From positions 310,001-374,000 of the forward strand of contig QQUJ01000010.1 in assembly GCA_008501635.1 (NCBI GenBank): a stretch of DNA of 64,000 nucleotides. The letters run 5' to 3'. This DNA is from Pseudomonadota bacterium. GTDB lineage: Bacteria; Pseudomonadota; Gammaproteobacteria; QQUJ01. The translations under genes and the position numbers were made by a program. Under the pieces are notes generated by a model. The model was not told the origin of the DNA. It saw only the letters and a list, made by a program, of their open reading frames with translations, and made no database searches. Of the stretch, positions 55,964-64,000 are shown one piece after another (positions within the stretch are counted from its first letter, which is position 1; each line of letters starts with the position of its first letter).

Positions 55964-56009
55964 GTTTCACTCCCTTCACTGAATCTGCTGCATCAGCATT
56001 CTGGATAAC

Positions 56010-56277
56010 TAGAACCTATCTCAGAATCCTCCGCGAGCTGTGCCGGTCGCTCGTGGTTCGAGCGCTAGGCGTGGCGAGCGTGGTTGGGTCATTCCCAATG
56101 AGCGAGCCGCAACACCGCGCTGGAGCCACGAGCGGCCGGCCCTTCGGGTTGGCCCCAGAGGTGCGCTGGCGGTGTTCTCGACTTGCCAATAGCGTTGCTA
56201 TTGGCTGCGCCTTCGGACCTACCCAGCGCACCTCTGGGGCTCTACACAGCACGCGGAGGATTCTGAGATAGGTTCTA
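56010..56277. mobile_element. 264-bp MITE-like element with 24-bp perfect TIRs and TA duplications
   Basis: The ends GAACCTATCTCAGAATCC... (56012-56035) and its exact complement (56252-56275) form perfect 24-bp terminal inverted repeats flanked by TA on both sides. Inside are two hairpins: arm A at 56043-56059 with 56123-56139 (17 pairs, two G-U on the plus strand), and arm B at 56153-56169 with 56223-56239 (17 perfect pairs). Arm B encloses GCCAATAG/CTATTGGC. No ORF is present. TA duplication points to an IS630/Tc1-mariner-type transposase acting in trans (inference). Confidence 0.85.
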
Positions 56278-56482
56278 CAATTTAGCCTGATAGAAGGTTC
56301 TCTGCCATTAATAACCCAAACTGAATTTAGGTCAGCAGATACTATCACAGACTCAACCTTGTCTTTTTTCATTGCACTACAATCTGGGGGGTCTGCTTCG
56401 TGCCGCAGGTCGCCGCTCAAGCGAATTTATTGAGGGTCTGCTTTTACCGACTAGCGGTTATACCCAAACAATGCTCACTAGC

Positions 56483-56544
56483 CACATTACAAGCAAATGC
56501 AGTAGAGCGCGGCTAAAGCCGCGCCACTGATTTGAGCGTTGTGC
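56483..56544 (+). other. Possible relic attC upstream of the mliC-like gene
   Basis: A central hairpin GCGCGGCT-AA-AGCCGCGC is followed by CTGATTTGAGC and GTTGTGC (56538-56544), the form of an attC right arm. On the left, AAGCAAATGCAG can pair with it, but the outer core CACATTAC matches poorly. The 62-bp size and position just before a small ORF fit a decayed cassette boundary. The evidence is weak on the left side. Confidence 0.4.
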
Positions 56545-56570
56545 CGCAATGGAAGAAAGTTAGAAACTTC

Positions 56571-56936
56571 ATGCGTTTTTTGCCTATCGCTCTTATTGTC
56601 TTCCTGCCCGCTTGCGGGCAACCATCGACCGATTACACCGCGTCCACGGAGCAGTCCAGCGACGCCGGTTTGTCCTTCAAGTACCAGTGTGAAAGCGGAA
56701 AATCAATTATCGTTTTTTATCCCACAGACAGTACAGCCGTCGTGGAATACGACGACCGCCAATTCAAAATGGAAATTGCAGTCTCGGGGAGCGGGGCACG
56801 CTATGTGGGTGCGCGCCTGGAATGGTGGATAAAAGGTAGTGGAAAAGGCGCGGCAGGTACGCTGTTTCGTCACCTGGAAGATGGCACCTCGGGCGAAGCA
56901 ATCGAACAATGTGTGCAGGTCGCAGATGCAGCATGA
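56571..56936 (+). CDS. MliC-like lipoprotein (C-type lysozyme inhibitor family)
   Basis: A 121-residue lipoprotein: signal MRFLPIALIVFLPAC, with the lipobox Cys at residue 15. The mature domain has FKYQCESGKSIIVFYPTDSTAVVEY and a Ser-Gly-rich AVSGSGARYVGARLEWWIKG, followed by a late Cys (EQCVQ). This pattern agrees with MliC/PliC periplasmic lysozyme inhibitors, whose SGSGxRY loop enters the lysozyme active site. ATG 56571 is chosen because the signal starts there; upstream in-frame GTG/TTG codons overlap the attC-like site. It could be an integron-acquired gene. Confidence 0.75.
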   Translation: MRFLPIALIVFLPACGQPSTDYTASTEQSSDAGLSFKYQCESGKSIIVFYPTDSTAVVEYDDRQFKMEIAVSGSGARYVGARLEWWIKGSGKGAAGTLFRHLEDGTSGEAIEQCVQVADAA

Positions 56937-57197
56937 CAAGTGCAGGCGTGCCGACGCCCTTTACATTGCGCCTTTGGCCCCATTCCAAGAGCGCGCATGC
57001 TGCAAGCATTCTATAGAAAATGGGGAAAGAATCCGAGTAACGCCACGCTTGGCAACGATGCTCAACACTGATTGTTGTCGTCTTTTCAAGTGCTCCGCCG
57101 CACTGCTGCTCCGCACGGGTTGGAATGGCTCCCCGCAACCATAAGTGGTCGTTTGACAGAATGGACCGGTACGATCGGATGAATACGGAATAGCAGC
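56937..57197. other. Noncoding gap between mliC-like and TauE-like genes
   Basis: No gene, repeat or RNA was recognised. A TTGACA occurs about 45 bases before the next start codon, without a convincing -10 partner. Confidence 0.4.
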
Positions 57198-57950
57198 ATG
57201 TTTGACGTCGGTGCCATCGCGGTGATTGCAGGAACGTTCCTGATTGCCGGTGCTGTCAAGGGCGTTATTGGTCTCGGCCTTCCAACGGTCAGTCTCGCGT
57301 TGCTAACAGTCGCTTTCGATCTCACGAGTGCGATGGCGCTACTGGTAGTACCGTCGTTCGTCACCAATCTCTGGCAGGCGAGTCGCGGGGGCAACGGGCA
57401 TGCCATTGTACGACGGCTCTGGCCGTTCTTTTTGCCGGCAACAGTTACCGTTTCGTTGGGAGCCGTTGCGCTGATCCGCATTGATCTGTCATTACTCTCT
57501 GCACTTCTGGGTGTGCTTCTCGTAACTTACGCCAGCGTGAGTCTGAGGGGCTATCGGTTATCCATCCCGCTACAGCGCGAGCGCTGGCTTGGTCCGTTGA
57601 TCGGCGCTGTCAATGGAATCCTGACCGGTATGACCGGGTCTTTCGTGGTGCCGGGGGTGATGTTCCTACAGGCGATCGGCCTGCCGCGTGATGTTCTGAT
57701 ACAGGCCATGGGGATGCTTTTTACCGTATCGACACTGGCTCTCGCGTTGGCGCTGCAGGCGAACGACTTGCTCACGCTTGAGAAGGGTGCGTTCTCATTG
57801 GCAGCGCTTCTTCCCGCCGTCATTGGAATGATGGTTGGGCAGCAGATTCGGAAACGGTTGGCCGAGGAACTGTTTCGCAAGGTGTTCTTTGTTGCGCTGC
57901 TCTTGCTGGGTGCCTATATTGTCGTGTCGGCGGTCGGCACCAGTTTTTAA
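57198..57950 (+). CDS. TauE/SafE family putative sulfite/organosulfonate exporter
   Basis: A 250-residue inner-membrane protein with about eight hydrophobic helices. The internal repeats begin GTFLIAGAVKGVIGLGLPTVSLALL (about residues 11-35) and WLGPLIGAVNGILTGMTGSFVVPGVMFLQAIG (about 130-161), the two G-x-G-rich halves of the TauE/SafE fold. Members export sulfite, sulfoacetate or related anions, but the substrate cannot be told here. It is unrelated in sequence detail to the DsbD_2-like gene at 19027. The ribosome site is weak. Confidence 0.85.
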   Translation: MFDVGAIAVIAGTFLIAGAVKGVIGLGLPTVSLALLTVAFDLTSAMALLVVPSFVTNLWQASRGGNGHAIVRRLWPFFLPATVTVSLGAVALIRIDLSLLSALLGVLLVTYASVSLRGYRLSIPLQRERWLGPLIGAVNGILTGMTGSFVVPGVMFLQAIGLPRDVLIQAMGMLFTVSTLALALALQANDLLTLEKGAFSLAALLPAVIGMMVGQQIRKRLAEELFRKVFFVALLLLGAYIVVSAVGTSF

Positions 57951-57956
57951 GGAAGT

Positions 57957-58040
57957 AACGGGGTCAGGTCTTGCATGGCCACACGGCTAGTCTAAGCTGA
58001 CGAATATGGCAGGACCGTTGAGTGAACAATGGGGTCAGAC
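57957..58040 (+). repeat. Two copies of a GGGGTCAG motif
   Basis: AACGGGGTCAGGTC (57957-57970) and AATGGGGTCAGACG (58028-58041) lie 70 bp apart just after the TauE-like stop. Phrases of this type are common beside REP-associated IS200-like transposases in gammaproteobacteria. No transposase is present, so this may be a remnant. Confidence 0.35.
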
Positions 58041-58103
58041 GCGACAGATAATTGGTCCCGACGGGCACAACATCGAAACCGTTTGTCATCGTGCGGAAGC
58101 GTA

Positions 58104-58763
58104 ATGCCGCGCTGTCACATCGACCATATCGTGGTTACGTCTCCCTCTCTCGAACGGGGGGCGGACTATCTGTACCAAACACTGGGCGTAATGCCGCAGC
58201 CCGGCGGTGAACACCCACGCATGGGAACGCACAATCTGCTCTTGCGTTTGGGGGATGCGCTTTATCTCGAGGTGATCGCGACCAATCCTCGGGCGCCTGC
58301 TCCCGGCCGGTCGCGCTGGTTCGGTCTCGACTCAATGAAAGCGGTTTCACAGCCTGCGCTTTCCACATGGGTGGCACGGAGTGAAGATATTCGCGCCTCG
58401 ACAGCCGGGTGTCCCGAACCGCTGGGGGAGGTCGAGGCGATGAGTCGCGGCCCGTACGAATGGCTGATTACAGTTCCCGCTGACGGGCGTGTACCGCTTG
58501 ATGGTGTCGCGCCCGCATTGATCGAGTGGCGTAGCGCGGTTCATCCCGCGTCGCAGCTCGACGAGTGTGGATGCTCGCTGGTTGAGTTGACGGTGCGCCA
58601 TCCCGATCCGGTTCGCGTCGCGCGTCTGCTGAATACCCTGGGGCTGAGTGGAGTCGCGGTTGAACCGCTGCCTGTGGGCTGCACCACTCCTCATCTGGTC
58701 GCCGTGATCGATACCCCACAAGGACGAAAGATACTATCGCCCGTTGGCCCGCCGGTACGCTAG
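58104..58763 (+). CDS. VOC superfamily (glyoxalase-like domain) protein
   Basis: A 219-residue cytoplasmic protein. The N-terminal CHIDHIVVTSPSLERGADYL carries the metal-type His of a vicinal-oxygen-chelate fold. GEHPRMGTHNLLLRLGDALYLEVIA, with a second His and a Glu, follows (about residues 33-58). The second half (WRSAVHP, LVELTVRHPDPVRV) looks like a degenerate paired module, so this resembles the Glyoxalase_3-like group. ATG 58104 places the conserved strand at the N-terminus; the frame extends to 58029 without support. The substrate is unknown. Confidence 0.75.
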   Translation: MPRCHIDHIVVTSPSLERGADYLYQTLGVMPQPGGEHPRMGTHNLLLRLGDALYLEVIATNPRAPAPGRSRWFGLDSMKAVSQPALSTWVARSEDIRASTAGCPEPLGEVEAMSRGPYEWLITVPADGRVPLDGVAPALIEWRSAVHPASQLDECGCSLVELTVRHPDPVRVARLLNTLGLSGVAVEPLPVGCTTPHLVAVIDTPQGRKILSPVGPPVR

Positions 58764-58913
58764 TTCGCATAGCGACCGCTTCCCTTCGCGACAACAACGA
58801 CCAAATCCCTACAGCTTTCGGCGTATCTCATTCTTGGCGGTATCGGCGTTTTGGCGGCGGTGGCGGATGTGGGGTGCGGCCCCGGACGGTTGTTCAAATT
58901 CCAAACCCTATCA

Positions 58914-60272
58914 ACCACAAAGTACACGAAGTACACAAAGTTTTAACGTCTGTAAGAGCAGTCACTCCGGCGGGATCCGGAGTCCAGCCAGTCATCGTTT
59001 CCCCGGTTACCTATTCAAGGCTGGTATGTCGGCAGTGCTGGATGCAGGCGCGTTGGCCATTGAGTTTCGGCTGGGACAGAGCAAAGCCGATTTTGGGTTT
59101 TTACTTCGTGTACTTTGAGTACTTTGTGGTCAGGACTTTCATTTTTATCAGAATCCAAAACCCTATTAACCACAAAGTACACAAAGTTTTAGCATATGAA
59201 AAGGCCGTCACCCCGACGAAATCCGGAGTCCGGCCAGTCATCGTTTCCCTGGTTACCTAATTTAGGCGGGTATGTCGGCAGTGCTGGATGCGGGCGTGTT
59301 GGCCACCGAGTTGCGGCTGGGACAGAGCAAAGCCGATTTTGGGTTTTACTTCGTGTACTTTGAGTACTTTGTGGTCAGGACTTTCATTTTTATCAGAATC
59401 CAAAACCCTATTAACCACAAAGTACACAAAGTTTTAGCATATGAAAGGGCCGTCACCCCGACGAAATCCGGAGTCCGGCCAGTCATCGTTTCCCTGGTTA
59501 CCTAATTTAGGCGGGTATGTCGGCAGTGCTGGATGCGGGCGTGTTGGCCACCGAGTTGCGGCTGGGACAGAGCAAAGCCGATTTTGGGTTTTACTTCGTG
59601 TACTTTGAGTACTTTGTGGTCAGGACTTTCATTTTTATCAGAATCCAAAACCCTATTAACCACAAAGTACACAAAGTTTTAGCATATGAAAGGGCCGTCA
59701 CCCCGACGAAATCCGGAGTCCGGCCAGTCATCGTTTCCCTGGTTACCTAATTTAGGCGGGTATGTCGGCAGTGCTGGATGCGGGCGTGTTGGCCACCGAG
59801 TTGCGGCTGGGACAGAGCAAAGCCGATTTTGGGTTTTACTTCGTGTACTTTGAGTACTTTGTGGTCAGGACTTTCATTTTTATCAGAATCCAAAACCCTA
59901 TTAACCACAAAGTACACGAAGTGCACAAAGTTTTAACATCTGAAAGAGCGGTCACTCCGGCGGGATCCGGAGTCCAGCCAGTCATCGTTTCCCCGGTTAC
60001 CTATTCAAGGCTGGTATGTCGGTAGTGCTGGATGCGGGTGTGTTGGCCACCGAGTTTCGGCTGGGACAGAGCAAAGCTGACCTTGGGTTTTTACTTCGTG
60101 TACTTTGAGTACTTTGTGGTCAAAGATTTTCGTTCTTATCCAAATCCAATTAACCACAAAGTACACGAAGTACACAAAGTTTTAACATCTGAAAGAGCCG
60201 TCGGTCCGACGAGATCCGGGGTCTACAGAAGGATCGTGTTTCTGGATTCCGGATCAAATCCGGTACGATGAA
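58914..60272. repeat. Tandem array of a 245-255-bp noncoding unit
   Basis: Five full units and a partial sixth, counted from the recurring ACCACAAAGTACAC at 58914, 59169, 59414, 59659, 59904 and 60153. The unit lengths are 255, 245, 245, 245 and 249 bp. The three inner units are almost identical, while the outer ones differ at many sites. Each unit holds inverted arms ACTTCGTGTACTTTG...TTTGTGGT and ACCACAAAGTACAC(G)A...AAAGT about 38 bases apart, able to form a hairpin. Each inner unit also contains a 77-codon frame without ribosome site or recognisable motif, which I do not consider a gene. Confidence 0.93.
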
Positions 60273-60275
60273 TAT

Positions 60276-61127
60276 CTATCTCAGCCCCAGCGTTTGCCAG
60301 ATCGCCGTGGTCGGTCCGGACTGATTCATGGTGTAAAAATGCAGGCCGGGCGCGCCTCCAGCCAATAGCCTGGTGCATAGTTCTGTAACGACTTCCAACC
60401 CGAAGGTACGAATCGAATCCCGGTCGTCACCGAATCCTTCCAGCCGCTTGCGTACCCAGCGCGGAATTTCCGCGCCGCAGGCTTCAGAAAAACGGATCAG
60501 TTGCGATGAGTTGGTGATGGGCATGATGCCGGGAACGATGGGGATGTCGATTTGCAGGCGCCGGCAATCATCGATGAAGCGGAAATAGGCGTCGGCATTG
60601 AAGAAGTACTGAGTGATGGCGCCGTTGGCGCCGGCCGCGACCTTGCGTGCGAAGTTGGCCAGATCCTTTTCCGCTCCGTGCGCTTCGGGGTGAAACTCAG
60701 GATAGGCGGCCACTTCGATGAAGAAGCGCGCGCCGGTTTCGCTGCGAATGAACTCGACCAACTCGTTGGCGTAGCGGAACTCCCCGGGTGTGGCCATTCC
60801 CGAGGGCATGTCGCCGCGCAGCGCTACCAAACGCTTGATGCCGCGCTCGCTATAAAGATCCAGCAGCTCACGAATGGTGTCGCGTGTCGCACCGATGCAG
60901 GAGATATGCGGGGCGGCCTCCAGTCCCGCTTGCTGGATCTCGAAGACTGTTCCCAGGGTGCGTTCGCGCGTGGAACCACCGGCGCCGTAGGTGACCGAAA
61001 AGAACTCGGGATCGAGACGCGCAAGCTCGTCACGCGCACGGCGCAATTTCTCCACGCCCGCGTCGGTTTTGGGCGGAAAAAATTCGCAGCTGAATACTGG
61101 TTCGCCTGCAGTGTGGTTTGTGCTCAT
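60276..61127 (-). CDS. metF: Methylenetetrahydrofolate reductase
   Basis: Reduces 5,10-methylene-THF to 5-methyl-THF with a flavin, supplying methyl groups for methionine. The 283-residue TIM-barrel protein shows VFSCEFFPPKTDAGVEKL, FFSVTYGAGGSTRERTL, HISCIGATRDTIRELL, ALRGDMPSGM and GANGAITQYFFNADAYFRF. PIVPGIMPITN also appears. It is last in the metK-ahcY-metF block, 152 bp after ahcY with an inverted repeat between them. It is separated from the tandem array by only a few bases. Confidence 0.97.
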   Translation of the reverse strand: MSTNHTAGEPVFSCEFFPPKTDAGVEKLRRARDELARLDPEFFSVTYGAGGSTRERTLGTVFEIQQAGLEAAPHISCIGATRDTIRELLDLYSERGIKRLVALRGDMPSGMATPGEFRYANELVEFIRSETGARFFIEVAAYPEFHPEAHGAEKDLANFARKVAAGANGAITQYFFNADAYFRFIDDCRRLQIDIPIVPGIMPITNSSQLIRFSEACGAEIPRWVRKRLEGFGDDRDSIRTFGLEVVTELCTRLLAGGAPGLHFYTMNQSGPTTAIWQTLGLR

Positions 61128-61137
61128 GATTGAATTC

Positions 61138-61264
61138 TTTCAACGCAAAGAAACAGGTTAACGCAAAGAAAATCCAGATGTTTGTAGGGCGGAGCCGGCA
61201 ATCTTACCGCTCCCCGTCACTGCTATATCTTTGCGCCCTTGGCGTCCTCGCGTCTTTGCGTTGA
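61138..61264. repeat. Inverted repeat between ahcY and metF
   Basis: TTCAACGCAAAG (61138-61149) is the exact complement of CTTTGCGTTGAA (61253-61264). Further partial copies (AACGCAAAG, CTTTGCGCCCTTGGCG) lie inside. It may be a REP-like intergenic element; it resembles the CACAAAG-rich arms of the 59-kb tandem array in style but not in exact sequence. Confidence 0.75.
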
Positions 61265-61279
61265 AGGCGTTTAAAACCA

Positions 61280-62695
<1,416 letters not shown>

Positions 62696-62716
62696 CACAA
62701 AGACTCCATGATTGAA

Positions 62717-62790
62717 CGAGCGCCGTTACTACCTGGAACCGGCTTGTCGAGCCTGGCGGATGATCCCGTCGCAACGCTCCTCGACCTGCC
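62717..62790 (-). ncRNA. S-adenosylhomocysteine (SAH) riboswitch
   Basis: Reading the reverse strand from 62790, GTCGAGGAGCGTTGCGACGGG is followed by CCGCCAGGCTCGAC and, after a second stem, AACGGCGCTC (62728-62719). GTCGAG pairs with CTCGAC to form P1, and GAGCG pairs with CGCTC as the pseudoknot. The GAGGAGCG-TGC and AGGCTCG cores match the SAH riboswitch consensus. It lies 22-95 bases before the ahcY start, where it would turn ahcY on when SAH accumulates. Confidence 0.9.
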
Positions 62791-62858
62791 GAGCCGCCCT
62801 GGGCGGCGTGGGGCGCATAGTTTTACACAAAAGCGGGGAGGGGTGGAACCCCAACGCC

Positions 62859-62989
62859 ACCCTCACCCCAACCCCTCTCCCTGAGAGCGAAGCAAGGATG
62901 CGTTGCCTCGCCGGCCAACACCTCCGCCGTTCGCATCCGGGAAGACACTATCGCCCCTCTCCCCGTGGGAGAGGGGTTGGGGTGAGGGT
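62859..62989. repeat. Long inverted repeat between metK and the SAH riboswitch
   Basis: A 22-bp arm starting ACCCTCACCCCAACC (62859-62880) is exactly complementary to 62968-62989. Within it, CCCCTCTCCC-CGT-GGGAGAGGGG (62954-62976) forms its own 10-bp hairpin. The CCCTCTCCC/GGGAGAGGG core is a widely scattered intergenic palindrome in proteobacteria. Sitting 12 bases after the metK stop, it could stabilise or terminate the metK transcript. Confidence 0.85.
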
Positions 62990-63001
62990 GAGGGGTTGGT
63001 G

Positions 63002-64000
63002 TTACAGCCCCGCGGCGTCGCGCAGCATCTCCGCCCGGTCGGTTTTCTCCCAGGGGAAGGCGGTGAAGGTTTCATCTTTTTTCACTACTGCGCCGTTCTC
63101 GCGATCCTCCCAGTGATAGGTCATCTCAACCGGTTCGCGGCCGAAGTGACCATAGGCAGCGGTGGCCTGGTACATGGGATGGATGAGATCGAGCATCTGA
63201 ATGATCCCGTAGGGGCGCAGGTCGAAGTGTTCGCGTACCAGGCGTTCGATTTTATCGTCGGCGATCTTGCCGGTACCGAAGGTCTCCAGTGAGATGGAGG
63301 TGGGTTCGGCCACGCCGATGGCATAGGAGGTCTGGATCTCGCAGCGATCGGCGAGTCCCGCCGCGACGATATTCTTCGCCACATAACGCGCCGCGTAGGC
63401 CGCCGAGCGATCCACCTTGGAGGGATCCTTGCCGGAGAAGGCGCCACCGCCGTGGTGGGCGGAGCCGCCGTAGGTGTCCACGATGATCTTGCGCCCGGTG
63501 AGGCCGCAATCGCCCACCGGCCCGCCGATGACGAAGCTGCCGGTCGGGTTGATGTGGAATTTGGTGTGCTTGCTCAGCCACTTGGCGGGCAGCGTGTGCT
63601 TGATGATCAGCTCCATCACCGCTTCGTGAAGATCCTGGGTCTTGACGCCCGGATTGTGCTGCGTGGAGAGCACCACGGCGTCCACTCCGGCGATCTGGCC
63701 GTCTTCGTAGCGGAAGGTGACCTGGCTCTTGGCGTCGGGGCGGAGCCACGGCAGCAGGCCGTTCTTGCGCACCTCGGCCTGGCGCCGCACCAGCCGCTGG
63801 GCGTAGGTGACGGGCGCGGGCATCAGCACATCGGTCTCTTTGGTGGCGTAGCCAAACATCAGCCCCTGGTCGCCGGCGCCTTGCTCTTCGGGATTGGAAC
63901 GATCAACACCCTGGGCGATGTCCGAGGACTGTTTGCCAATGATGTTCAGAACGCCGCAGGTGCCGCCGTCGTAGCCCACCTCGGAGCTGGTGTAGCCGAT
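63002..64000 (-). CDS. metK: S-adenosylmethionine synthetase, N-terminus cut by window end
   Basis: Makes SAM from methionine and ATP. The visible 332 residues start inside [17 protein letters not shown] and are open to base 64000, so about 55 N-terminal residues lie outside. Conserved segments include [12 protein letters not shown] (ATP site), [44 protein letters not shown] and [15 protein letters not shown]. The C-terminus is complete ([13 protein letters not shown]). It is the first gene of the metK-ahcY-metF methyl-cycle block. Confidence 0.97.
   Translation of the reverse strand: MGYTSSEVGYDGGTCGVLNIIGKQSSDIAQGVDRSNPEEQGAGDQGLMFGYATKETDVLMPAPVTYAQRLVRRQAEVRKNGLLPWLRPDAKSQVTFRYEDGQIAGVDAVVLSTQHNPGVKTQDLHEAVMELIIKHTLPAKWLSKHTKFHINPTGSFVIGGPVGDCGLTGRKIIVDTYGGSAHHGGGAFSGKDPSKVDRSAAYAARYVAKNIVAAGLADRCEIQTSYAIGVAEPTSISLETFGTGKIADDKIERLVREHFDLRPYGIIQMLDLIHPMYQATAAYGHFGREPVEMTYHWEDRENGAVVKKDETFTAFPWEKTDRAEMLRDAAGL

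Noticed and set aside
59272-60025. Family of 77-87-residue repeated proteins
   Set aside because: The frames arise from the tandem DNA repeat, lack ribosome sites, and the outer, diverged units do not preserve them. The repeat is better read as noncoding.
58914-60272. CRISPR array
   Set aside because: The repeats are contiguous roughly 245-bp units without unique spacers, and no cas genes are present.

Overview
The window is a high-GC gammaproteobacterial chromosome segment. Several gene neighbourhoods match the layout known from Pseudomonas and relatives: coaBC-dut-algC-argB; pyrE beside an ExoIII/Crc-type gene; pilTU divergent from yggS-proC-yggT-yggU; pilGHIJ-chpA-chpC divergent from gshA-gshB-tonB-algH-ruvX-pyrR-pyrB-pyrC'. 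The GshA is of the type described from acidithiobacilli and sulfur-oxidising gammaproteobacteria, and a pyruvate phosphate dikinase is present. I therefore favour a deep-branching Chromatiales-like lineage over Pseudomonas itself, but the species cannot be named from this sequence.

Layout. 1-2.1 kb: end of a biotin operon (bioH-bioC-bioD); bioA lies separately at 51-52.6 kb. 2.2-9.2 kb: a four-PAS diguanylate cyclase, a HIT hydrolase, ppdK, rpmB-rpmG and radC. 9.2-15.4 kb: coaBC-dut-algC-argB-slmA. 15.4-26.2 kb: pyrE/exonuclease III, an ampG-type transporter, small membrane proteins and lipoproteins, two Met-rich exported proteins, a CBS protein, a TVP38-type protein and an OmpR/HK two-component pair. 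26.2-39.1 kb: pyridoxal-phosphate and proline genes, pilT-pilU, then the long reverse-strand gsh/tonB/pyr block, in which pyrB is paired with a catalytically dead dihydroorotase and followed by a PyrK-like flavoprotein. 39.4-50.4 kb: the Pil-Chp chemosensory system, including a 2133-residue ChpA. 50.4-52.6 kb: rsmE and bioA.

52.9-57 kb is the accessory region. It is a chromosomal integron: intI on the reverse strand under a near-perfect LexA box, a putative attI, an AT-rich cassette encoding an unrecognised membrane-anchored protein, a well-formed attC, and a higBA toxin-antitoxin cassette with its own candidate operator. Decayed attC-like arms follow, then a 264-bp MITE-like element with 24-bp perfect terminal inverted repeats and TA duplications, and an MliC-like lipoprotein gene. 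From 58.9 to 60.3 kb runs a noncoding tandem array of a roughly 245-bp unit, three copies of which are nearly identical.

60.3-64 kb carries the activated-methyl cycle on the reverse strand: metK (cut by the window end), an S-adenosylhomocysteine riboswitch, ahcY and metF. No tRNA, rRNA, CRISPR array or complete insertion sequence was recognised.
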